Assembly (NCBI RefSeq): GCF_020966635.1
Contig: NZ_JAJKFQ010000005.1
Location: 248,001 to 312,000 of the forward strand
Length of the DNA: 64,000 bases
Direction of reading: 5' to 3'
Source: Stieleria sp. JC731
Lineage (GTDB): Bacteria; Planctomycetota; Planctomycetia; Pirellulales; Pirellulaceae
Each line of letters opens with the position of its first letter. Positions within the stretch are counted from its first letter, which is position 1. The position numbers and the translations under genes are program-made. The notes under the pieces were generated by a model, which saw only the letters and a list, made by a program, of their open reading frames with translations, was not told the origin of the DNA and did not search any database. Shown in pieces: positions 35,657 through 45,559 of this stretch.

Positions 35657-37537
35657 CTAGAAGGTGCGTGAGCCGGTTCGTTGCAAGAGTTCGTTTGCCG
35701 ACTGGGTTCCCGTCGAGACGATGTCGCTGAGAATCTTGGACGCGTGAGCTGCCGAATTCCATCCGTTTTCGATTTTGGAATTCGTTTCCGAGACGATGTC
35801 ATGAATTCCAGTTGCGGCAAGGTTGCTTGCCGTAGCCAGACTCTTAACTTCATTGGCAACGACGGCGAAGCCTTTGCCACTTTCACCAGCCCGTGCCGCC
35901 TCGATAGATGCGTTAAGGGCAAGCAGGTGAGTTTGCCCCGCGATTGCCGAAACCTCCTTGAGGTTTTCATGCATCTGCAGGGAGCAACTTCGAGCTTCGT
36001 CGAGTGCGGCTAAAGATTGCCTCACCGCGTTTTCGCCTTCACTTGCAAAACGTTCCAGGTCACTCTGCAAACGCAATGCGATCTCGTGATCTTGGATCGC
36101 CGAATTGGCAAGTTGCGAGCGGTCGGACTGGATGGCATCAATCATTTGGTTGTAGCATTTTGACAGATCACCGATCTCGGTTCCATGCTCGATGTCTTTG
36201 ATCTTTGCATTCGAGTAATCATTCGTTGCGGTTGCCGTAGAGATCACACTTGCTAGGTCCAGTAGCGATGATCGGGCACCATGTTCGGCAACGTTCAATC
36301 CGACTTCCTCGTCGTGCTCGCTGACGCGAAGCGGCATGAACATCTTCAAGACATTCAAGACTAGAAAGCAGCAGCCAAAGGACCAGGCAAAGCATACGAC
36401 CACACCTATCGACTGCACACCAAGTTGTCCAAGGCGTGAAGTCCCCTCAGGTAGGTGATCGCTTCCCATGAACAGTGCCAGCGCGACCGTTCCCCAGGCA
36501 CCGCAGACGCCATGAACACTGACCGCGCCGACGACATCGTCAAGTTTTAAGACGCGTTCAATCCAAATCGTGCTAAGCCAGACGAGGACTCCACCGGCCA
36601 ACCCAATCAAGGCGGCCGATCCGGCACCGACGACAGAACATCCGGCGGTAATCGCGACCAATCCGCCAAGGACGCCGTTGGCGATATCCTCAGCCGTTGG
36701 CAGACCGTCGGAACCGAACATGACGCTCGACAGAGCACTTGCCAAACCACCGAAACATCCGGCGAGGGCTGTGTTGACCGCAATCATCGCGATGTCCGGT
36801 GACGCTGACAGTGTGCTGCCACAGTTGAAACCGAACCAGCCGAAGAACAAGACAAAGGTTCCCAAGTAAACCAGGATCAAGTTATGTGCGGGCAACTTTT
36901 GAGGCTCGTCCTGTTCGTTGAAGCGTCCAAGACGCGGACCGATCACAATGATCCCCGCCAACGCGACCCAGCCGCCCGTCGAGTGCACAACGGTTGATCC
37001 CGCGAAATCGATAAAGCCCATCGACTCCAGAAAGCCCATCGTTTCACCGTTGAAAAAGCTTCCCCAGGCCCAGTGACCCATCAACGGATAGATCAGACCT
37101 GAAATAACGGCTGAGACAATCAAATACACGCCGAATCGAGTTCGCTCAGCAACCGCACCGCTATCGATTGTCGCTGCGGTGCCACAAAACATGGCTTGGA
37201 AGATAAAAAAGCAAGCTGCCCAAGGGCTACCGTCAAAGTCTGGCAAAAAGTCGCTCGTTCCGATCAGACCGCCGTAGCTGATCCCGAACATAATTCCAAA
37301 CCCAAAGAGCCAGAAGATCGAGACCGATATCAACAGATCAAACATGTTCTTGATCGCGACATTGATCGAGTTCTTCGCGCGGCAGATACCCGATTCCAAA
37401 CACATAAATCCGCCTTGCATCAGAAAGACAAATGCGGCGGCGATCAAAACCCAAAGCAGATCGAGATTCGTTTGAATCGAATCCACTTTGGATTGAATTT
37501 CGGTTGATGCGATCACGAGTTGTGATGCTGATAACAT
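35657..37537 (-). CDS. Ammonium transporter fused to HAMP-like and methyl-accepting chemotaxis domains
   Basis: A 626-residue single frame. Residues about 25-405 are an Amt domain with eleven or so spans. The pore twin-His pair is present: His185 in [10 protein letters not shown] and His342 in [13 protein letters not shown]; the selectivity segment [23 protein letters not shown] region (around 113-135) and [11 protein letters not shown] are conserved. The Amt cytoplasmic tail [18 protein letters not shown] follows. Residues about 430-475 look like the second helix of HAMP ([18 protein letters not shown]). Residues about 483-626 form a methyl-accepting chemotaxis signalling hairpin, with the tip [20 protein letters not shown] and [16 protein letters not shown]. 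No separate ligand domain exists, so Amt itself is the sensor. Amt is probably intact; the C-terminus signals to CheA/CheW encoded elsewhere. Confidence 0.93.
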   Translation of the reverse strand: MLSASQLVIASTEIQSKVDSIQTNLDLLWVLIAAAFVFLMQGGFMCLESGICRAKNSINVAIKNMFDLLISVSIFWLFGFGIMFGISYGGLIGTSDFLPDFDGSPWAACFFIFQAMFCGTAATIDSGAVAERTRFGVYLIVSAVISGLIYPLMGHWAWGSFFNGETMGFLESMGFIDFAGSTVVHSTGGWVALAGIIVIGPRLGRFNEQDEPQKLPAHNLILVYLGTFVLFFGWFGFNCGSTLSASPDIAMIAVNTALAGCFGGLASALSSVMFGSDGLPTAEDIANGVLGGLVAITAGCSVVGAGSAALIGLAGGVLVWLSTIWIERVLKLDDVVGAVSVHGVCGAWGTVALALFMGSDHLPEGTSRLGQLGVQSIGVVVCFAWSFGCCFLVLNVLKMFMPLRVSEHDEEVGLNVAEHGARSSLLDLASVISTATATNDYSNAKIKDIEHGTEIGDLSKCYNQMIDAIQSDRSQLANSAIQDHEIALRLQSDLERFASEGENAVRQSLAALDEARSCSLQMHENLKEVSAIAGQTHLLALNASIEAARAGESGKGFAVVANEVKSLATASNLAATGIHDIVSETNSKIENGWNSAAHASKILSDIVSTGTQSANELLQRTGSRTF

Positions 37538-38890
37538 CGATCTACAACGCTATGGAATCGGTGGAACTGTGACTTATGAATCTTCGAATCGAGAGATGAT
37601 CTCTTCGAATTGTGGGTCACCTGTTACCAAATTCGCACACTTCCCGTTACGGGTTTCCCGCCAACCGCTTCCGGTTGCCCTCGATATGGGGGTGCTGGTC
37701 GTCCGCGTGGTTCAGTAGTGGCCTAGTGACGGCCCTATGCGGTGATTGAGCGTCGGTGCACGCCGTTGGCAATTTTGCCCAGATCCAAAGGGTAAGTTGC
37801 ACAGCACGGAAACAAAGTATTCCGACCGGTCTGAATGAAGCGAAATCTCAATCTTAAGAGGATGCCTGGTTTGTAGCGTCAGGCATAAGAATATCTCCGC
37901 CAAAGCGGTAGTTGTGAACCGCTATCTAGGGTTGATCGGTGATGATTTCCACAGTACCTTTTGTGCGTCAATCGGAAATCCAGGGAATGTCGGATCTGCC
38001 CCATTCGACGAACCCTTTCCGGTTGGCAATTTGTACTGTGGTGAGACTTCTTAAAGCGTTGCTGCAACAAACGTTTGCCGCTACTGAATCACCTGCCTGA
38101 CAATCGCCGCAATAAAAAAGCCGGCCAGGCGATACTAAACGTTGTTGCCCCAACACGTTTAATTCACCCAACCGGCTGGCTTGTCATTTCGCGGGCTCAT
38201 CATATCGCTCCGCTAGTGGCGATAAACCCGAACGAATATCGTTGGCTCGATTAAGGTGCGAATCTGCACCCAACCCTTGGCATAATCGAGCATTCCTGCT
38301 TGGCATTCTCGAAATCTACATCAAGGCTGGCTACAGATATCGACGCGAATTGATCTCATACGATGCGAACGTAATAGAAACTCTACCTCACGAATTGATT
38401 CGTCGACGCTTTCGAGACGTATGATGTCGGGCAAACGCATTGCCTTTGGAAGATTCAAAAAGTGACTGTGGAAGGACATCGTTCGGCCATCCATCACTCA
38501 TCGCGAGCCACTAGCTAAGGGCGGCCAATGCGATTCGCAATGTGTCGTGATGGTCGGGGAGATCGACTCGATTCGGTTTTGCGACAGGTCAGCTGCGATT
38601 CTGGAATGCGATTCATCAAAAAAGCAGTCGTCGTACCGGTCGTCGATTCAACTGTTTTGGAAGTCGCTGGTTCCGCGTCGGCGAGCGATTTGTAGATTGA
38701 ACAGGCTGGTCTGAGCTGCGATTGCTGTTCAGATGCACAACTCATTTCACCAATCTCGATAGTTCCCGTATCGGATGACTTAATGCCGATGCAAAAACTG
38801 GCGTCGAACCCACAAATGCTGTTTTTTTGATAGACCCCGAGACCATCCCCCGCTACGATGATGAGACCGTACAAAATGGGGGTGGGTAGG
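37538..38890. other. Gene-poor region
   Basis: About 1.35 kb with only short open frames on both strands, none with a recognisable domain. It contains the nested hairpin at 38118-38182 and another stem (TATCGC...GCGATA, 38203-38224). No tRNA cloverleaf or known small RNA was recognised by eye. Promoters for the Amt-MCP gene should lie just above 37537. Confidence 0.4.
38118..38182 (-). terminator. Nested hairpin; terminator-like on the minus strand
   Basis: Outer stem AAGCCGGCC (38118-38126) with GGCTGGCTT (38174-38182), one G-U wobble. Inner stem TAAACGT-T-GTTG (38136-38147) with CAAC-ACGTTTA (38151-38161), one bulged T and a CCC loop. Read on the minus strand the outer stem is followed by TTTTTTATT (rho-independent terminator); the plus-strand tail TTGTCATTTC is weak. 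No minus-strand gene is evident upstream of it. Confidence 0.6.
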
Positions 38891-39082
38891 ATGGTCCAGC
38901 AAATCATTCATTTCAGCCAATTACCGGACGGACAGCTATTTCGGTTTCAAAACGCCCTGTATCGGAAAATGGGTGTGACCATGGCAGTGCTGATCCTACG
39001 AGCCAAGCGTCAAAAGCCGACGGATGAACACATTGTTCATTTCGACATCGAGCAAGTCGTCGAAGCTCTCTTAGACCAATAG
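38891..39082 (+). CDS. Small conserved-looking protein of unknown function
   Basis: A 63-residue frame from ATG 38891; other in-frame ATGs lie at 38858 and 38876. HFSQLPDGQLFRFQNALYRK resembles the 'LP.G..F.F...LYRK' pattern of small proteins of unknown function found widely in bacteria and in phage-like elements. The rest, AVLILRAKRQKPTDEHIVHF, is a plausible beta/alpha continuation and the C-terminus is acidic. No named family is recognised. The next gene (octaheme cytochrome) starts 295 bp away. Coding status rests on the motif. Confidence 0.55.
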   Translation: MVQQIIHFSQLPDGQLFRFQNALYRKMGVTMAVLILRAKRQKPTDEHIVHFDIEQVVEALLDQ

Positions 39083-39377
39083 AATAGGCCTGCTTCGAAA
39101 GTCTCTGCTGTTGCCGAGAATTTCGTCGCTTGGAATCACTGCATAGCAGCATTCATGGCCGAGTAGAATCTAGTTCTCGAGTAAAATCACTTGGCCAGCC
39201 ATCTTGGTCGCAAGCGGTCGTGACGCTCTCACCGCAACTCGGCGATCATGGCTGGATGCCGCGGTGATTTAAACTCTGCATTTTTCGCGTCACAGCTTCA
39301 AGCTTCCCTTTGCCCTTTTCCTCTGGATCCATGCATAACGCGAGCATTGGATCTGCCCGGTCCAAATAGATGTTGCA

Positions 39378-41300
39378 ATGAGTCGCAAACTAACGTGGAC
39401 GCTGATTGTGATCCTCGCCACATGGGCGTTCGCACTTTTCTATTTACTGAAAAAGCCAAGTCCCAACGTTATTCGCAACGCGTCGGTCACGTTCGAACCT
39501 TCCAAACCAGATCTGCCTATCGCGACCCCGGTTGCCGCAACGCCAAAGGTCGATCGTAGCCATGGCTACATTGGTTCTGATTCATGTCGACAGTGTCACC
39601 AAGAACATCACCAATCCTGGCATGAATCCTATCATCGCACGATGACTCAAATGGTCGGTCCGGAATCGGTGCCTGAATCGATCGTTGATGGTGGAAGGAT
39701 TGAATTTCTTGATGAGGACTATGTCTTTACTCGCGAAGGCGATGAGTACTTTGTCGAACTCAACGACCCAATCGCAAACGGAAAACGGGTGAAACGCAAA
39801 CTGGTGTTAATGACCGGTTCGCACCATATGCAAGTGTTTTGGTACGAGTCCGGTTATGACCAGACACCAGCACAGTTGCAGATCATGTACTACATCGACG
39901 GTGGGCGATGGATTCCGCGTCGTAGTGCGTTCTTGCGGCATCCCAATATGCACAAAGACTATGAACTGGGACGCTGGAACGGAATCTGTAGCAATTGCCA
40001 CGCCACGCAAACTCGCACACGACCGCCCGAGTCTGGCGAAATCAATTGGGAAACAAGCATCGCCGAATACGGGATCACTTGTGAAGCCTGTCACGGCCCG
40101 GGTGAGGAACACGTGAAGCTTCACCAACCTTCGGATAGTAGTCCGTTGAACAATGAAGTGGCTCGCCAAGACGATCCGATTGTCAACCCGAGCGAATTGC
40201 CAAAGGATTTGAAGTCAGATCTCTGTGGGCAGTGTCACGGCATGATGATGATCAGTATCGCCGACGCGAAAGACAAAGAGACATACTTCAGCAGCGGCCG
40301 TCAATTTCGACCAGGTGATCAGCTTGAAGATGCACCGTTTCTTCGTTTAGTGCGTGCAAGTAAAGATTTCAAAGAGAGTGAATCGTTTCGACTATTTGAT
40401 GCCCATCCCGGAGTGACGGAGAATCACTTCTGGCCAGACGGACAGATGCGGGTCACGGGACGAGACTATTCGGGGATGATTGAATCGCCTTGTTATCAAC
40501 GAGGTGAACTTGGCTGTGTCTCTTGTCACACGATGCACCAACAGGACGAATCGCTTCAGGCCGAATGGAAAGATGACCAGCTGAAACCGCAAATGCGAAC
40601 AGACGATGCTTGTCTACAATGTCATCCCAGCTACGCAGATCTTGGAGAATCGCACACGCATCATCCGGTCGGCTCTGAAGGCAGCCGCTGTATGAATTGC
40701 CATATGCCACACACGGTCTACGGGATTCTGAAAAGCAGTCGTTCCCACACGATTTCAAGTCCTTCGGTCGCAACGACATTGCAAACCGGTCGTCCCAACG
40801 CATGCAATCTATGTCACCTGGACTTCACCCTCCAGCAGACCGCGAAGCATCTACACGAGTGGTACGGACACGACATTCCCGAGCTGTCCGACGATCAAAA
40901 AAACACCGCCGATTCATTGCTGCATTTCATCACGGGGGATGCCGCACAGAGGGCGTTGCAGGTCAACGCGTTTCAATGGCCGCCAGCACAAAAAGCGTCA
41001 GGGACGGGTTGGATGCCGTTGTTCTTTCTATTGGGAATGGATGATGAGTACCACGCGATCCGTCTTATCTCCGAGCGGGGCTTCAATCTCTTGCCCGACG
41101 TGGAACCGTTTACCTACAACTTTTTAGATTCATTGGAAAGCCGTGGCGCAACGATGGGACGCCAGTACCAGAAAGCCCTTAGCAAAGAGCACCAAGTGGA
41201 TGGTCGTCTTTTGATCGATTCGAGCGGCTATTTCGATCGGCGACGCATGGAACGATTGATGGAGCAACGTGACGAACGTCCCATCTATCTTCAGGAATAG
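39378..41300 (+). CDS. Membrane-anchored octaheme c-type cytochrome
   Basis: A 640-residue protein with one N-terminal membrane helix (TWTLIVILATWAFALFYLL) and no cleavage site, so it is anchored with its bulk in the periplasm. Eight CxxCH sites are visible in order: CRQCH, CSNCH, CEACH, CGQCH, CVSCH, CLQCH, CMNCH, CNLCH. The first part matches the cytochrome c554/hydroxylamine-oxidoreductase-like family; the later sites resemble the doubled CXXCH decaheme type (LGESHTHHPVGSEGSRCMNC). The C-terminal 150 residues are a helical region without heme sites. It probably moves electrons in the periplasm; the partner and direction are unknown. No maturation genes are nearby. Confidence 0.92.
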   Translation: MSRKLTWTLIVILATWAFALFYLLKKPSPNVIRNASVTFEPSKPDLPIATPVAATPKVDRSHGYIGSDSCRQCHQEHHQSWHESYHRTMTQMVGPESVPESIVDGGRIEFLDEDYVFTREGDEYFVELNDPIANGKRVKRKLVLMTGSHHMQVFWYESGYDQTPAQLQIMYYIDGGRWIPRRSAFLRHPNMHKDYELGRWNGICSNCHATQTRTRPPESGEINWETSIAEYGITCEACHGPGEEHVKLHQPSDSSPLNNEVARQDDPIVNPSELPKDLKSDLCGQCHGMMMISIADAKDKETYFSSGRQFRPGDQLEDAPFLRLVRASKDFKESESFRLFDAHPGVTENHFWPDGQMRVTGRDYSGMIESPCYQRGELGCVSCHTMHQQDESLQAEWKDDQLKPQMRTDDACLQCHPSYADLGESHTHHPVGSEGSRCMNCHMPHTVYGILKSSRSHTISSPSVATTLQTGRPNACNLCHLDFTLQQTAKHLHEWYGHDIPELSDDQKNTADSLLHFITGDAAQRALQVNAFQWPPAQKASGTGWMPLFFLLGMDDEYHAIRLISERGFNLLPDVEPFTYNFLDSLESRGATMGRQYQKALSKEHQVDGRLLIDSSGYFDRRRMERLMEQRDERPIYLQE

Positions 41301-41323
41301 TTTGGAAGGGATGCGGTCGTGCT

Positions 41324-41974
41324 TTATTTCCGCAATGACTGATGCGACCCGTCACAACGAGGCAGGCGTGATGAAAGTCCGCAGATGCAATCGTGGATTC
41401 CTTTGCCTGCCATGATGCGATCGACGCTTTTTTCGACTCGGTCTTTACGCGTCCGAGATTGCTTGGCACCGGTAAAGTGCAGGATGTAGCCTCGCTGTCT
41501 GCCCGGAGTCAACGACTCGAACGCGGCTTGTAACAATGGGTTCTCGTCGTATGTCTGTTGCAGTTCCTTGGGGATCTCCAGGTTGTCCTTTTGACTGAAG
41601 TCGACTTTCTTTCCGGATTGTTCGATCTCGATCGCTTGCTGAACGTACGACCGGATCGTATCGGTATGAGAGTGAATCTCTTCTTCGCTGAAAAAACGAA
41701 TGACTCGCGCGGACTGAGAGTTCTTTCCGGGGGCGACTAGGACTTTTGCTTCATCGTTCAGCAAGATGCCCTTGAAGAAGCTAAGGGTGCAACTGTCTTT
41801 CAGACGGGCGATGATTGCGATGTTGCTATTTTCAAACGTATAGCACGGTGCCCGCCATTTGAAATCTTCCGTCAGGCCACTGTCGACAAGGATCGAACGC
41901 AGCGTCCGAATTTCCTTCCGCCAATTCGAATCCTTCTTGATGAATTCAGAAACCTTGGGGTGGACTTTAGGCAT
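41324..41974 (-). CDS. YdeI/DUF1801-type protein with C-terminal CDGSH-like motif
   Basis: A 216-residue protein. The first 100 residues are the DUF1801/YdeI fold (IRTLRSILVDSGLTEDFKWR, SCTLSFFKGILLNDEAKVLV). A second YdeI part follows (LEIPKELQQTYDENPLLQAAF, LTPGRQRGYILHFTGAK, DRIMAGKG). The end DCICGLSSRLPRCDGSH has Cys196, Cys198, Cys207 and His211 with the spacing C-x-C-x2-S-x3-P-x-C-D-G-S-H, which is the exact consensus of CDGSH-type [2Fe-2S] proteins. So it may carry an iron-sulfur cluster. Convergent with the octaheme cytochrome (23 bp between stops). The function of YdeI family proteins is poorly known (stress and bacteriocin-related resistance have been reported). Confidence 0.85.
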   Translation of the reverse strand: MPKVHPKVSEFIKKDSNWRKEIRTLRSILVDSGLTEDFKWRAPCYTFENSNIAIIARLKDSCTLSFFKGILLNDEAKVLVAPGKNSQSARVIRFFSEEEIHSHTDTIRSYVQQAIEIEQSGKKVDFSQKDNLEIPKELQQTYDENPLLQAAFESLTPGRQRGYILHFTGAKQSRTRKDRVEKSVDRIMAGKGIHDCICGLSSRLPRCDGSHQSLRK

Positions 41975-42290
41975 CGGTTAACCGGTTCAGGGAGACAGAG
42001 ATTACTTCGTGACGGCCAGCTATCGCATCTTGATAGACGTTCGTCGACAAGTTTCATTCACTGATGACATACTAACTGGCAAGACCCGACGAACGTTTTA
42101 TCGCTCGACTGGTTGCGCACAATCATTCGCCGATTTTTCGCTCGCTCTTTCCACGACTCGCTCCGACGGGAGCGAAGAGTCAAGTTCATTTTAAACCATG
42201 GTTTGGCTAGCTGATGCCTACCAGACCAACGTCATTCAAATTTGCTTCTGTCATCGACATGCGAGCAGTGATTTGCCAGCGGTGACGAGC
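41975..42290. other. Intergenic region
   Basis: About 316 bp between YdeI 5' and ppnP 3' on the minus strand. Nothing gene-like seen; promoter region of the YdeI-type gene expected. Confidence 0.35.
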
Positions 42291-42569
42291 CTAACTGTAA
42301 AAACAGAGGTAAGCAGTTTCTTGCTTGACGTTCACCTGAAACTTGGTGCCCGCTGGGACTTTGAATTCGCTTCCGGTCTTAAAAGTTTCAAACGAATCAC
42401 TGCCTGGGAGTTTGACATCCATCTCACCCGAGACGACTTTCATCAGTTCATTGTCGCTGGCACCAAATTCATATTCACCAATCGACATCACTCCTGCAGT
42501 CGCTTTCCCTTCATCGTTGTTGAACGCGATCGAAGTGACTTTGCCGTCGAAATACTCGTTTACTTTCAT
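42291..42569 (-). CDS. ppnP: Pyrimidine/purine nucleoside phosphorylase
   Basis: A 92-residue cupin-fold protein (DUF1255 family). It shows [20 protein letters not shown] at the N-terminus, [40 protein letters not shown] and [21 protein letters not shown]: this is full length for PpnP. The known enzyme phosphorolyses pyrimidine and purine nucleosides to free bases and ribose-1-phosphate. It stands alone with gaps on both sides, so no operon context. Confidence 0.93.
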   Translation of the reverse strand: MKVNEYFDGKVTSIAFNNDEGKATAGVMSIGEYEFGASDNELMKVVSGEMDVKLPGSDSFETFKTGSEFKVPAGTKFQVNVKQETAYLCFYS

Positions 42570-43298
42570 TGTTGCTAGATTGACACTGTTTTGAGAAAAA
42601 GCTGCACCCTTTGTGCACGACCTTCGTAACCCACCCCGTGTTAACTTTCAATAACCGAGCAACACAGTTTGTCTTCCGTGTTGCGAAATCAGATCGCTTT
42701 GGATTCAGCACTGGGTGGTGCCGTTCTGCCGTGACAAACGAGGGGAACAAGATCGCAAGATGCCGACCGGTACAACGGGCCACAAGTGTGAGATCCGTTT
42801 CGGACAAGACTTGATCAGACAGACCAATCTGTACACACCGCGTGGTGTGACTACGGTTGCTGGAGAGCTGCTTGATGCAGAAGCTGAAACCACAGAGTTC
42901 TCGAAACGCCGATCGGCTGAAGTCGAGAGTCGTTGCCCCAGCAACTATCCGGTCCAGCCGATCGGCGGACATGATGTTATCGCTTCAATGGCGCCCGTCA
43001 AATAATTACGGGAAACAAATGTCAATTGAGTCATTCCAAGGGGGTTGCTGTCCACCTTGGGCGGGATCGGTTTCGACCAAATGGGTAAATGACGCCGGTT
43101 GTTGGCGGTTGGACGTCTGATTTGGGGTGGATATATCAGCCACCGAGGCAGGTCCTTTTCGCAAGAGTCTGTCTGGCTCGGTCCCAATTCATCAAACTAG
43201 CGATGTAGATTCGCGCCGGAGCAATACTTTCTCAATTCCCGCTCCAGCGCGTCGATCGATGAACAACTGGTTAGAACGACAAGGCAAGAAGCTGTTGG
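42570..43298. other. Intergenic region
   Basis: About 730 bp. Frames on both strands are open for 60-150 codons in places but none has a motif or good ribosome site. A tandem of short inverted segments (CACACCGCGTGGTGTG near 42835-42850) is the only structure I noticed. No gene is supported. Confidence 0.35.
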
Positions 43299-43661
43299 CT
43301 AGTCTTCGTTGACCCAGCTTCGTGCGTCCGCCATTTGCGTCTGTTCGAAGTACTTTATCTTTGCCGTTGTAAATGGTCTGCAGAAGACAGCCATCGCCTT
43401 TTCCCATCGACTGTCCCCGACGATCGCCAGCCTTTCAATGTCATTGAAATGCTTAACGTCAAATTTGATATCGTCCCAGAGAGCTTCTGCATCCCAGCCG
43501 TGGAAGTCGCTGAACACGACAAGCAAGCGGACCTTTCCGAACTCTTCAATTCGTCGTTCTGTAATCGGAACGAATCGCTTGTAGTCTTCGTCGGATAGCT
43601 TTCCGGTCAAGTGAACCTCGATCGTTTTGCCGCCATCAACTTCGGTAATGTTCGTTGACAT
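43299..43661 (-). CDS. STAS/SpoIIAA-like protein
   Basis: A 120-residue cytoplasmic protein from ATG 43661, chosen because an AGGAG ribosome site lies 8-12 bp upstream; a longer start (43718) lacks one. The fold is the SpoIIAA-like/DUF3478 type: EVHLTGKLSDEDYKRFVPI, VRLLVVFSDFHGWDAEALW, FDVKHFNDIERLAIVGDSRW, FTTAKIKYFEQTQMADARSW. Members are thought to bind lipids or signalling partners; the exact role is unknown. No partner genes are visible. Confidence 0.87.
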   Translation of the reverse strand: MSTNITEVDGGKTIEVHLTGKLSDEDYKRFVPITERRIEEFGKVRLLVVFSDFHGWDAEALWDDIKFDVKHFNDIERLAIVGDSRWEKAMAVFCRPFTTAKIKYFEQTQMADARSWVNED

Positions 43662-43980
43662 GACTTGGATCTCCTGCGTTGTAGGAAAGAACTGACGTAC
43701 GTGTGAGGACGATCTCACCGAGAGGTCTGTGCAGGATGATCCAGTGCGATGTTCGTGCCAGAGAGCTAGAAGTGTGCGAATTTTTGTGGCAACAGTGGCG
43801 AAGTCAACATTCGATGCAAACTGATGTCAGCCACGGCAGGCTAGATGTGCAAAGACATCGAGATCGATCGAATGTGTCGGGTAATTAATGATCGCACCGG
43901 TCAGCCGTTGATCGGCGCGATCGCGTTGTCGTCAGCTCGACCCATTCCCGATCGCACACATTTGCGGGAATCACGCACGT
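43662..43980. other. Intergenic region
   Basis: About 320 bp. Holds the STAS promoter on the minus strand and the 3' end of the YCII-type gene. Nothing else seen. Confidence 0.3.
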
Positions 43981-44382
43981 TTACTGTGACAACTGGGATG
44001 AAATGGCCACATCACGTTTGGCAATCAAATCGTTGATGAATGCATCGGCAGGCCGAATCTCGAAAGGTCCGACGCGAACGCCAGGGTGCTTGGACATTAG
44101 TTCAACCGCGTGATCCATGTTCTCGGCTTCGAGCAGCAAAATACCGCCGAGCATTTCTTTCGTTTCAGCAAACGGCCCATCGATCGCTTCGATTTCGCCG
44201 TTGACCGATTTCAGTGTGATCGCCTTGCTTGATGAATCGAGAGCCTCTCCGCCAATGAAGTGCCCACCGCGCCGCAGCTCGTCATCGTAGGCGAAGCACT
44301 CTTCCATCATCTTTTGCCCTTCTTCGGGCGGGAGTTTGGCGAATTTTTCCTCATCGATATAGCCCAAGCAAACGAATTTCAT
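43981..44382 (-). CDS. YCII-related (DGPF) domain protein
   Basis: A 133-residue protein from ATG 44382, preceded by a GTGAGGG site. The family hallmark is [20 protein letters not shown], together with the opening [11 protein letters not shown] and the closing [21 protein letters not shown]-like proteins are small, often linked to ECF sigma factors; no such partner is seen here. The function is unknown. Confidence 0.9.
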   Translation of the reverse strand: MKFVCLGYIDEEKFAKLPPEEGQKMMEECFAYDDELRRGGHFIGGEALDSSSKAITLKSVNGEIEAIDGPFAETKEMLGGILLLEAENMDHAVELMSKHPGVRVGPFEIRPADAFINDLIAKRDVAISSQLSQ

Positions 44383-44719
44383 ACGAACCCTCACGGAGTG
44401 TAGGCGTTGGATATTATTTTCAGTTCAGCAGAGTTATGGATGGTCGAACGGCCCGGCTGCGAATCGACATCGAAGTGAAGTTTTCTTTGAAATCGGTTCG
44501 GCGTGGCTACTCGACCCGCGGTTCACACCACATGAAATGTCTGGCACGGATAAGACTTGGTACGAGCACAAATGTGATCGCTAGTTCTTCCGATGCAGTT
44601 CATCGGCACGTCAATTCTTCGGTTGCCCTGCATTTTAAACGCGATCAGCCCCAGCAACCTAAGTGGCTTGCTGGGGCTGAATGCACAGTTTGGATGATGC
44701 GTTGCAGTCAGCGACGCGT
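44383..44719. other. Intergenic region with a perfect hairpin
   Basis: About 340 bp. Contains the 13-bp perfect stem at 44645-44680. No gene is supported. Confidence 0.35.
44645..44680 (-). terminator. Terminator-like hairpin
   Basis: TCAGCCCCAGCAA (44645-44657) and TTGCTGGGGCTGA (44668-44680) form a 13-bp perfect stem with a 10-nt loop, 40 bp beyond the TIM-barrel stop. The T-run after it on the minus strand is absent (ATCGCGTTTAAAA), so termination may be weak or attenuation-like. Confidence 0.6.
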
Positions 44720-45559
44720 TTACAGCTTGCTCATTGCATCTTTAGCGATGGACACACACTGGCGGATATCATCGATCGGGTCGCTGGGGTTTTCTTCATA
44801 CTCAAGTGAGATCGCGCCATCGGTTGGGAAGCCAGTCGACTTCAACGCCATAAAGACTCCTTCAACGTCCAGGTGTCCTTTGCCGAGAATGACGCCCTCG
44901 GTTCGATCTTTCATTTCCGCGAAGTCTTTCAGGTGGATCCCGAAGAGACGCCCTTGGAGCAAACGGATGACTTCGGTCGGACGTTGTCCGGATCGGATGT
45001 AGTGTCCGAGGTCCGCACACGCTCCGATACGTTCGTCGTGGCCTTCGATCGCGTTGAGGACATCGACTGCTTTGTTGTAGCGGTGGCGAGGTCCGTGATT
45101 GTGAATGGCAACTCGAATATTGAATTCCTTTACCAAAGCATCCAGGCTGTCAAACGAATCGAGGTCTGGATCTGCGGTGATGGTGGGGACCCCCAATGCC
45201 TTGGCAAACTCAAACATCTTGCGATTCTTGGCATCGTCTTTTGAGAAGTGATTCACCCCGTGAGCAGAGATCGACATACCGAGGTCGTCGACCTTCTTTT
45301 TCATCGCAGCGATTTCTTCAGGAGTCGACTCGATTGGCAACATTCCCCCGTAAAACTCGACCTGTTGAAAGCCCAGGTCGTGCGCGTGTTGAAGTGCTTG
45401 GTCAACGTTGAATCCACGCAGGGAATACAGCTGAATACCGAGCTTATAGCCGCTTGAATCGGCTGCGGCGGCCACGCGAGGCATGGCGGTCATCGCGACC
45501 GATGCGCTGGTGGCGAGCAAGAACTGACGACGTGTAGGGGAGATCTTTCGCATAGTCAT
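44720..45559 (-). CDS. Tat-exported sugar phosphate isomerase/epimerase (AP-endonuclease 2-like TIM barrel)
   Basis: A 279-residue protein with a twin-arginine signal (SPTRRQFLLATSASVAMTAM). The mature part is an xylose-isomerase-like TIM barrel: KLGIQLYSLRGFNVDQALQHA, EFYGGMLPI, VPTITADPDLDSFDSLDALV, RVAIHNHGPRHRYN, IGACADLGHYIRSGQ, FGIHLKDFAEMKD and GAISLEYEENPSDP, with metal-binding Glu/His/Asp positions apparently kept. It is likely active on a sugar outside the cytoplasm. A hairpin lies 40 bp downstream. Confidence 0.88.
   Translation of the reverse strand: MTMRKISPTRRQFLLATSASVAMTAMPRVAAAADSSGYKLGIQLYSLRGFNVDQALQHAHDLGFQQVEFYGGMLPIESTPEEIAAMKKKVDDLGMSISAHGVNHFSKDDAKNRKMFEFAKALGVPTITADPDLDSFDSLDALVKEFNIRVAIHNHGPRHRYNKAVDVLNAIEGHDERIGACADLGHYIRSGQRPTEVIRLLQGRLFGIHLKDFAEMKDRTEGVILGKGHLDVEGVFMALKSTGFPTDGAISLEYEENPSDPIDDIRQCVSIAKDAMSKL

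Noticed and set aside
37538-38890. tRNA or CRISPR array in the gene-poor region
   Set aside because: No cloverleaf with the conserved T-loop and no regular direct repeats were found by eye.
38515-38907. Minus-strand open frame of 130 codons in the gene-poor region
   Set aside because: It starts with ATG but has no recognisable domain and overlaps the better-supported small plus-strand gene at its 5' end. Composition is Ser/Thr-rich without clear structure, so I could not support it, though it is the only candidate to use the hairpin terminator at 38118-38182.
42511-42972. Minus-strand frame of 153 codons upstream of ppnP
   Set aside because: It overlaps the ppnP start in another frame and its sequence has no domain or ribosome site.
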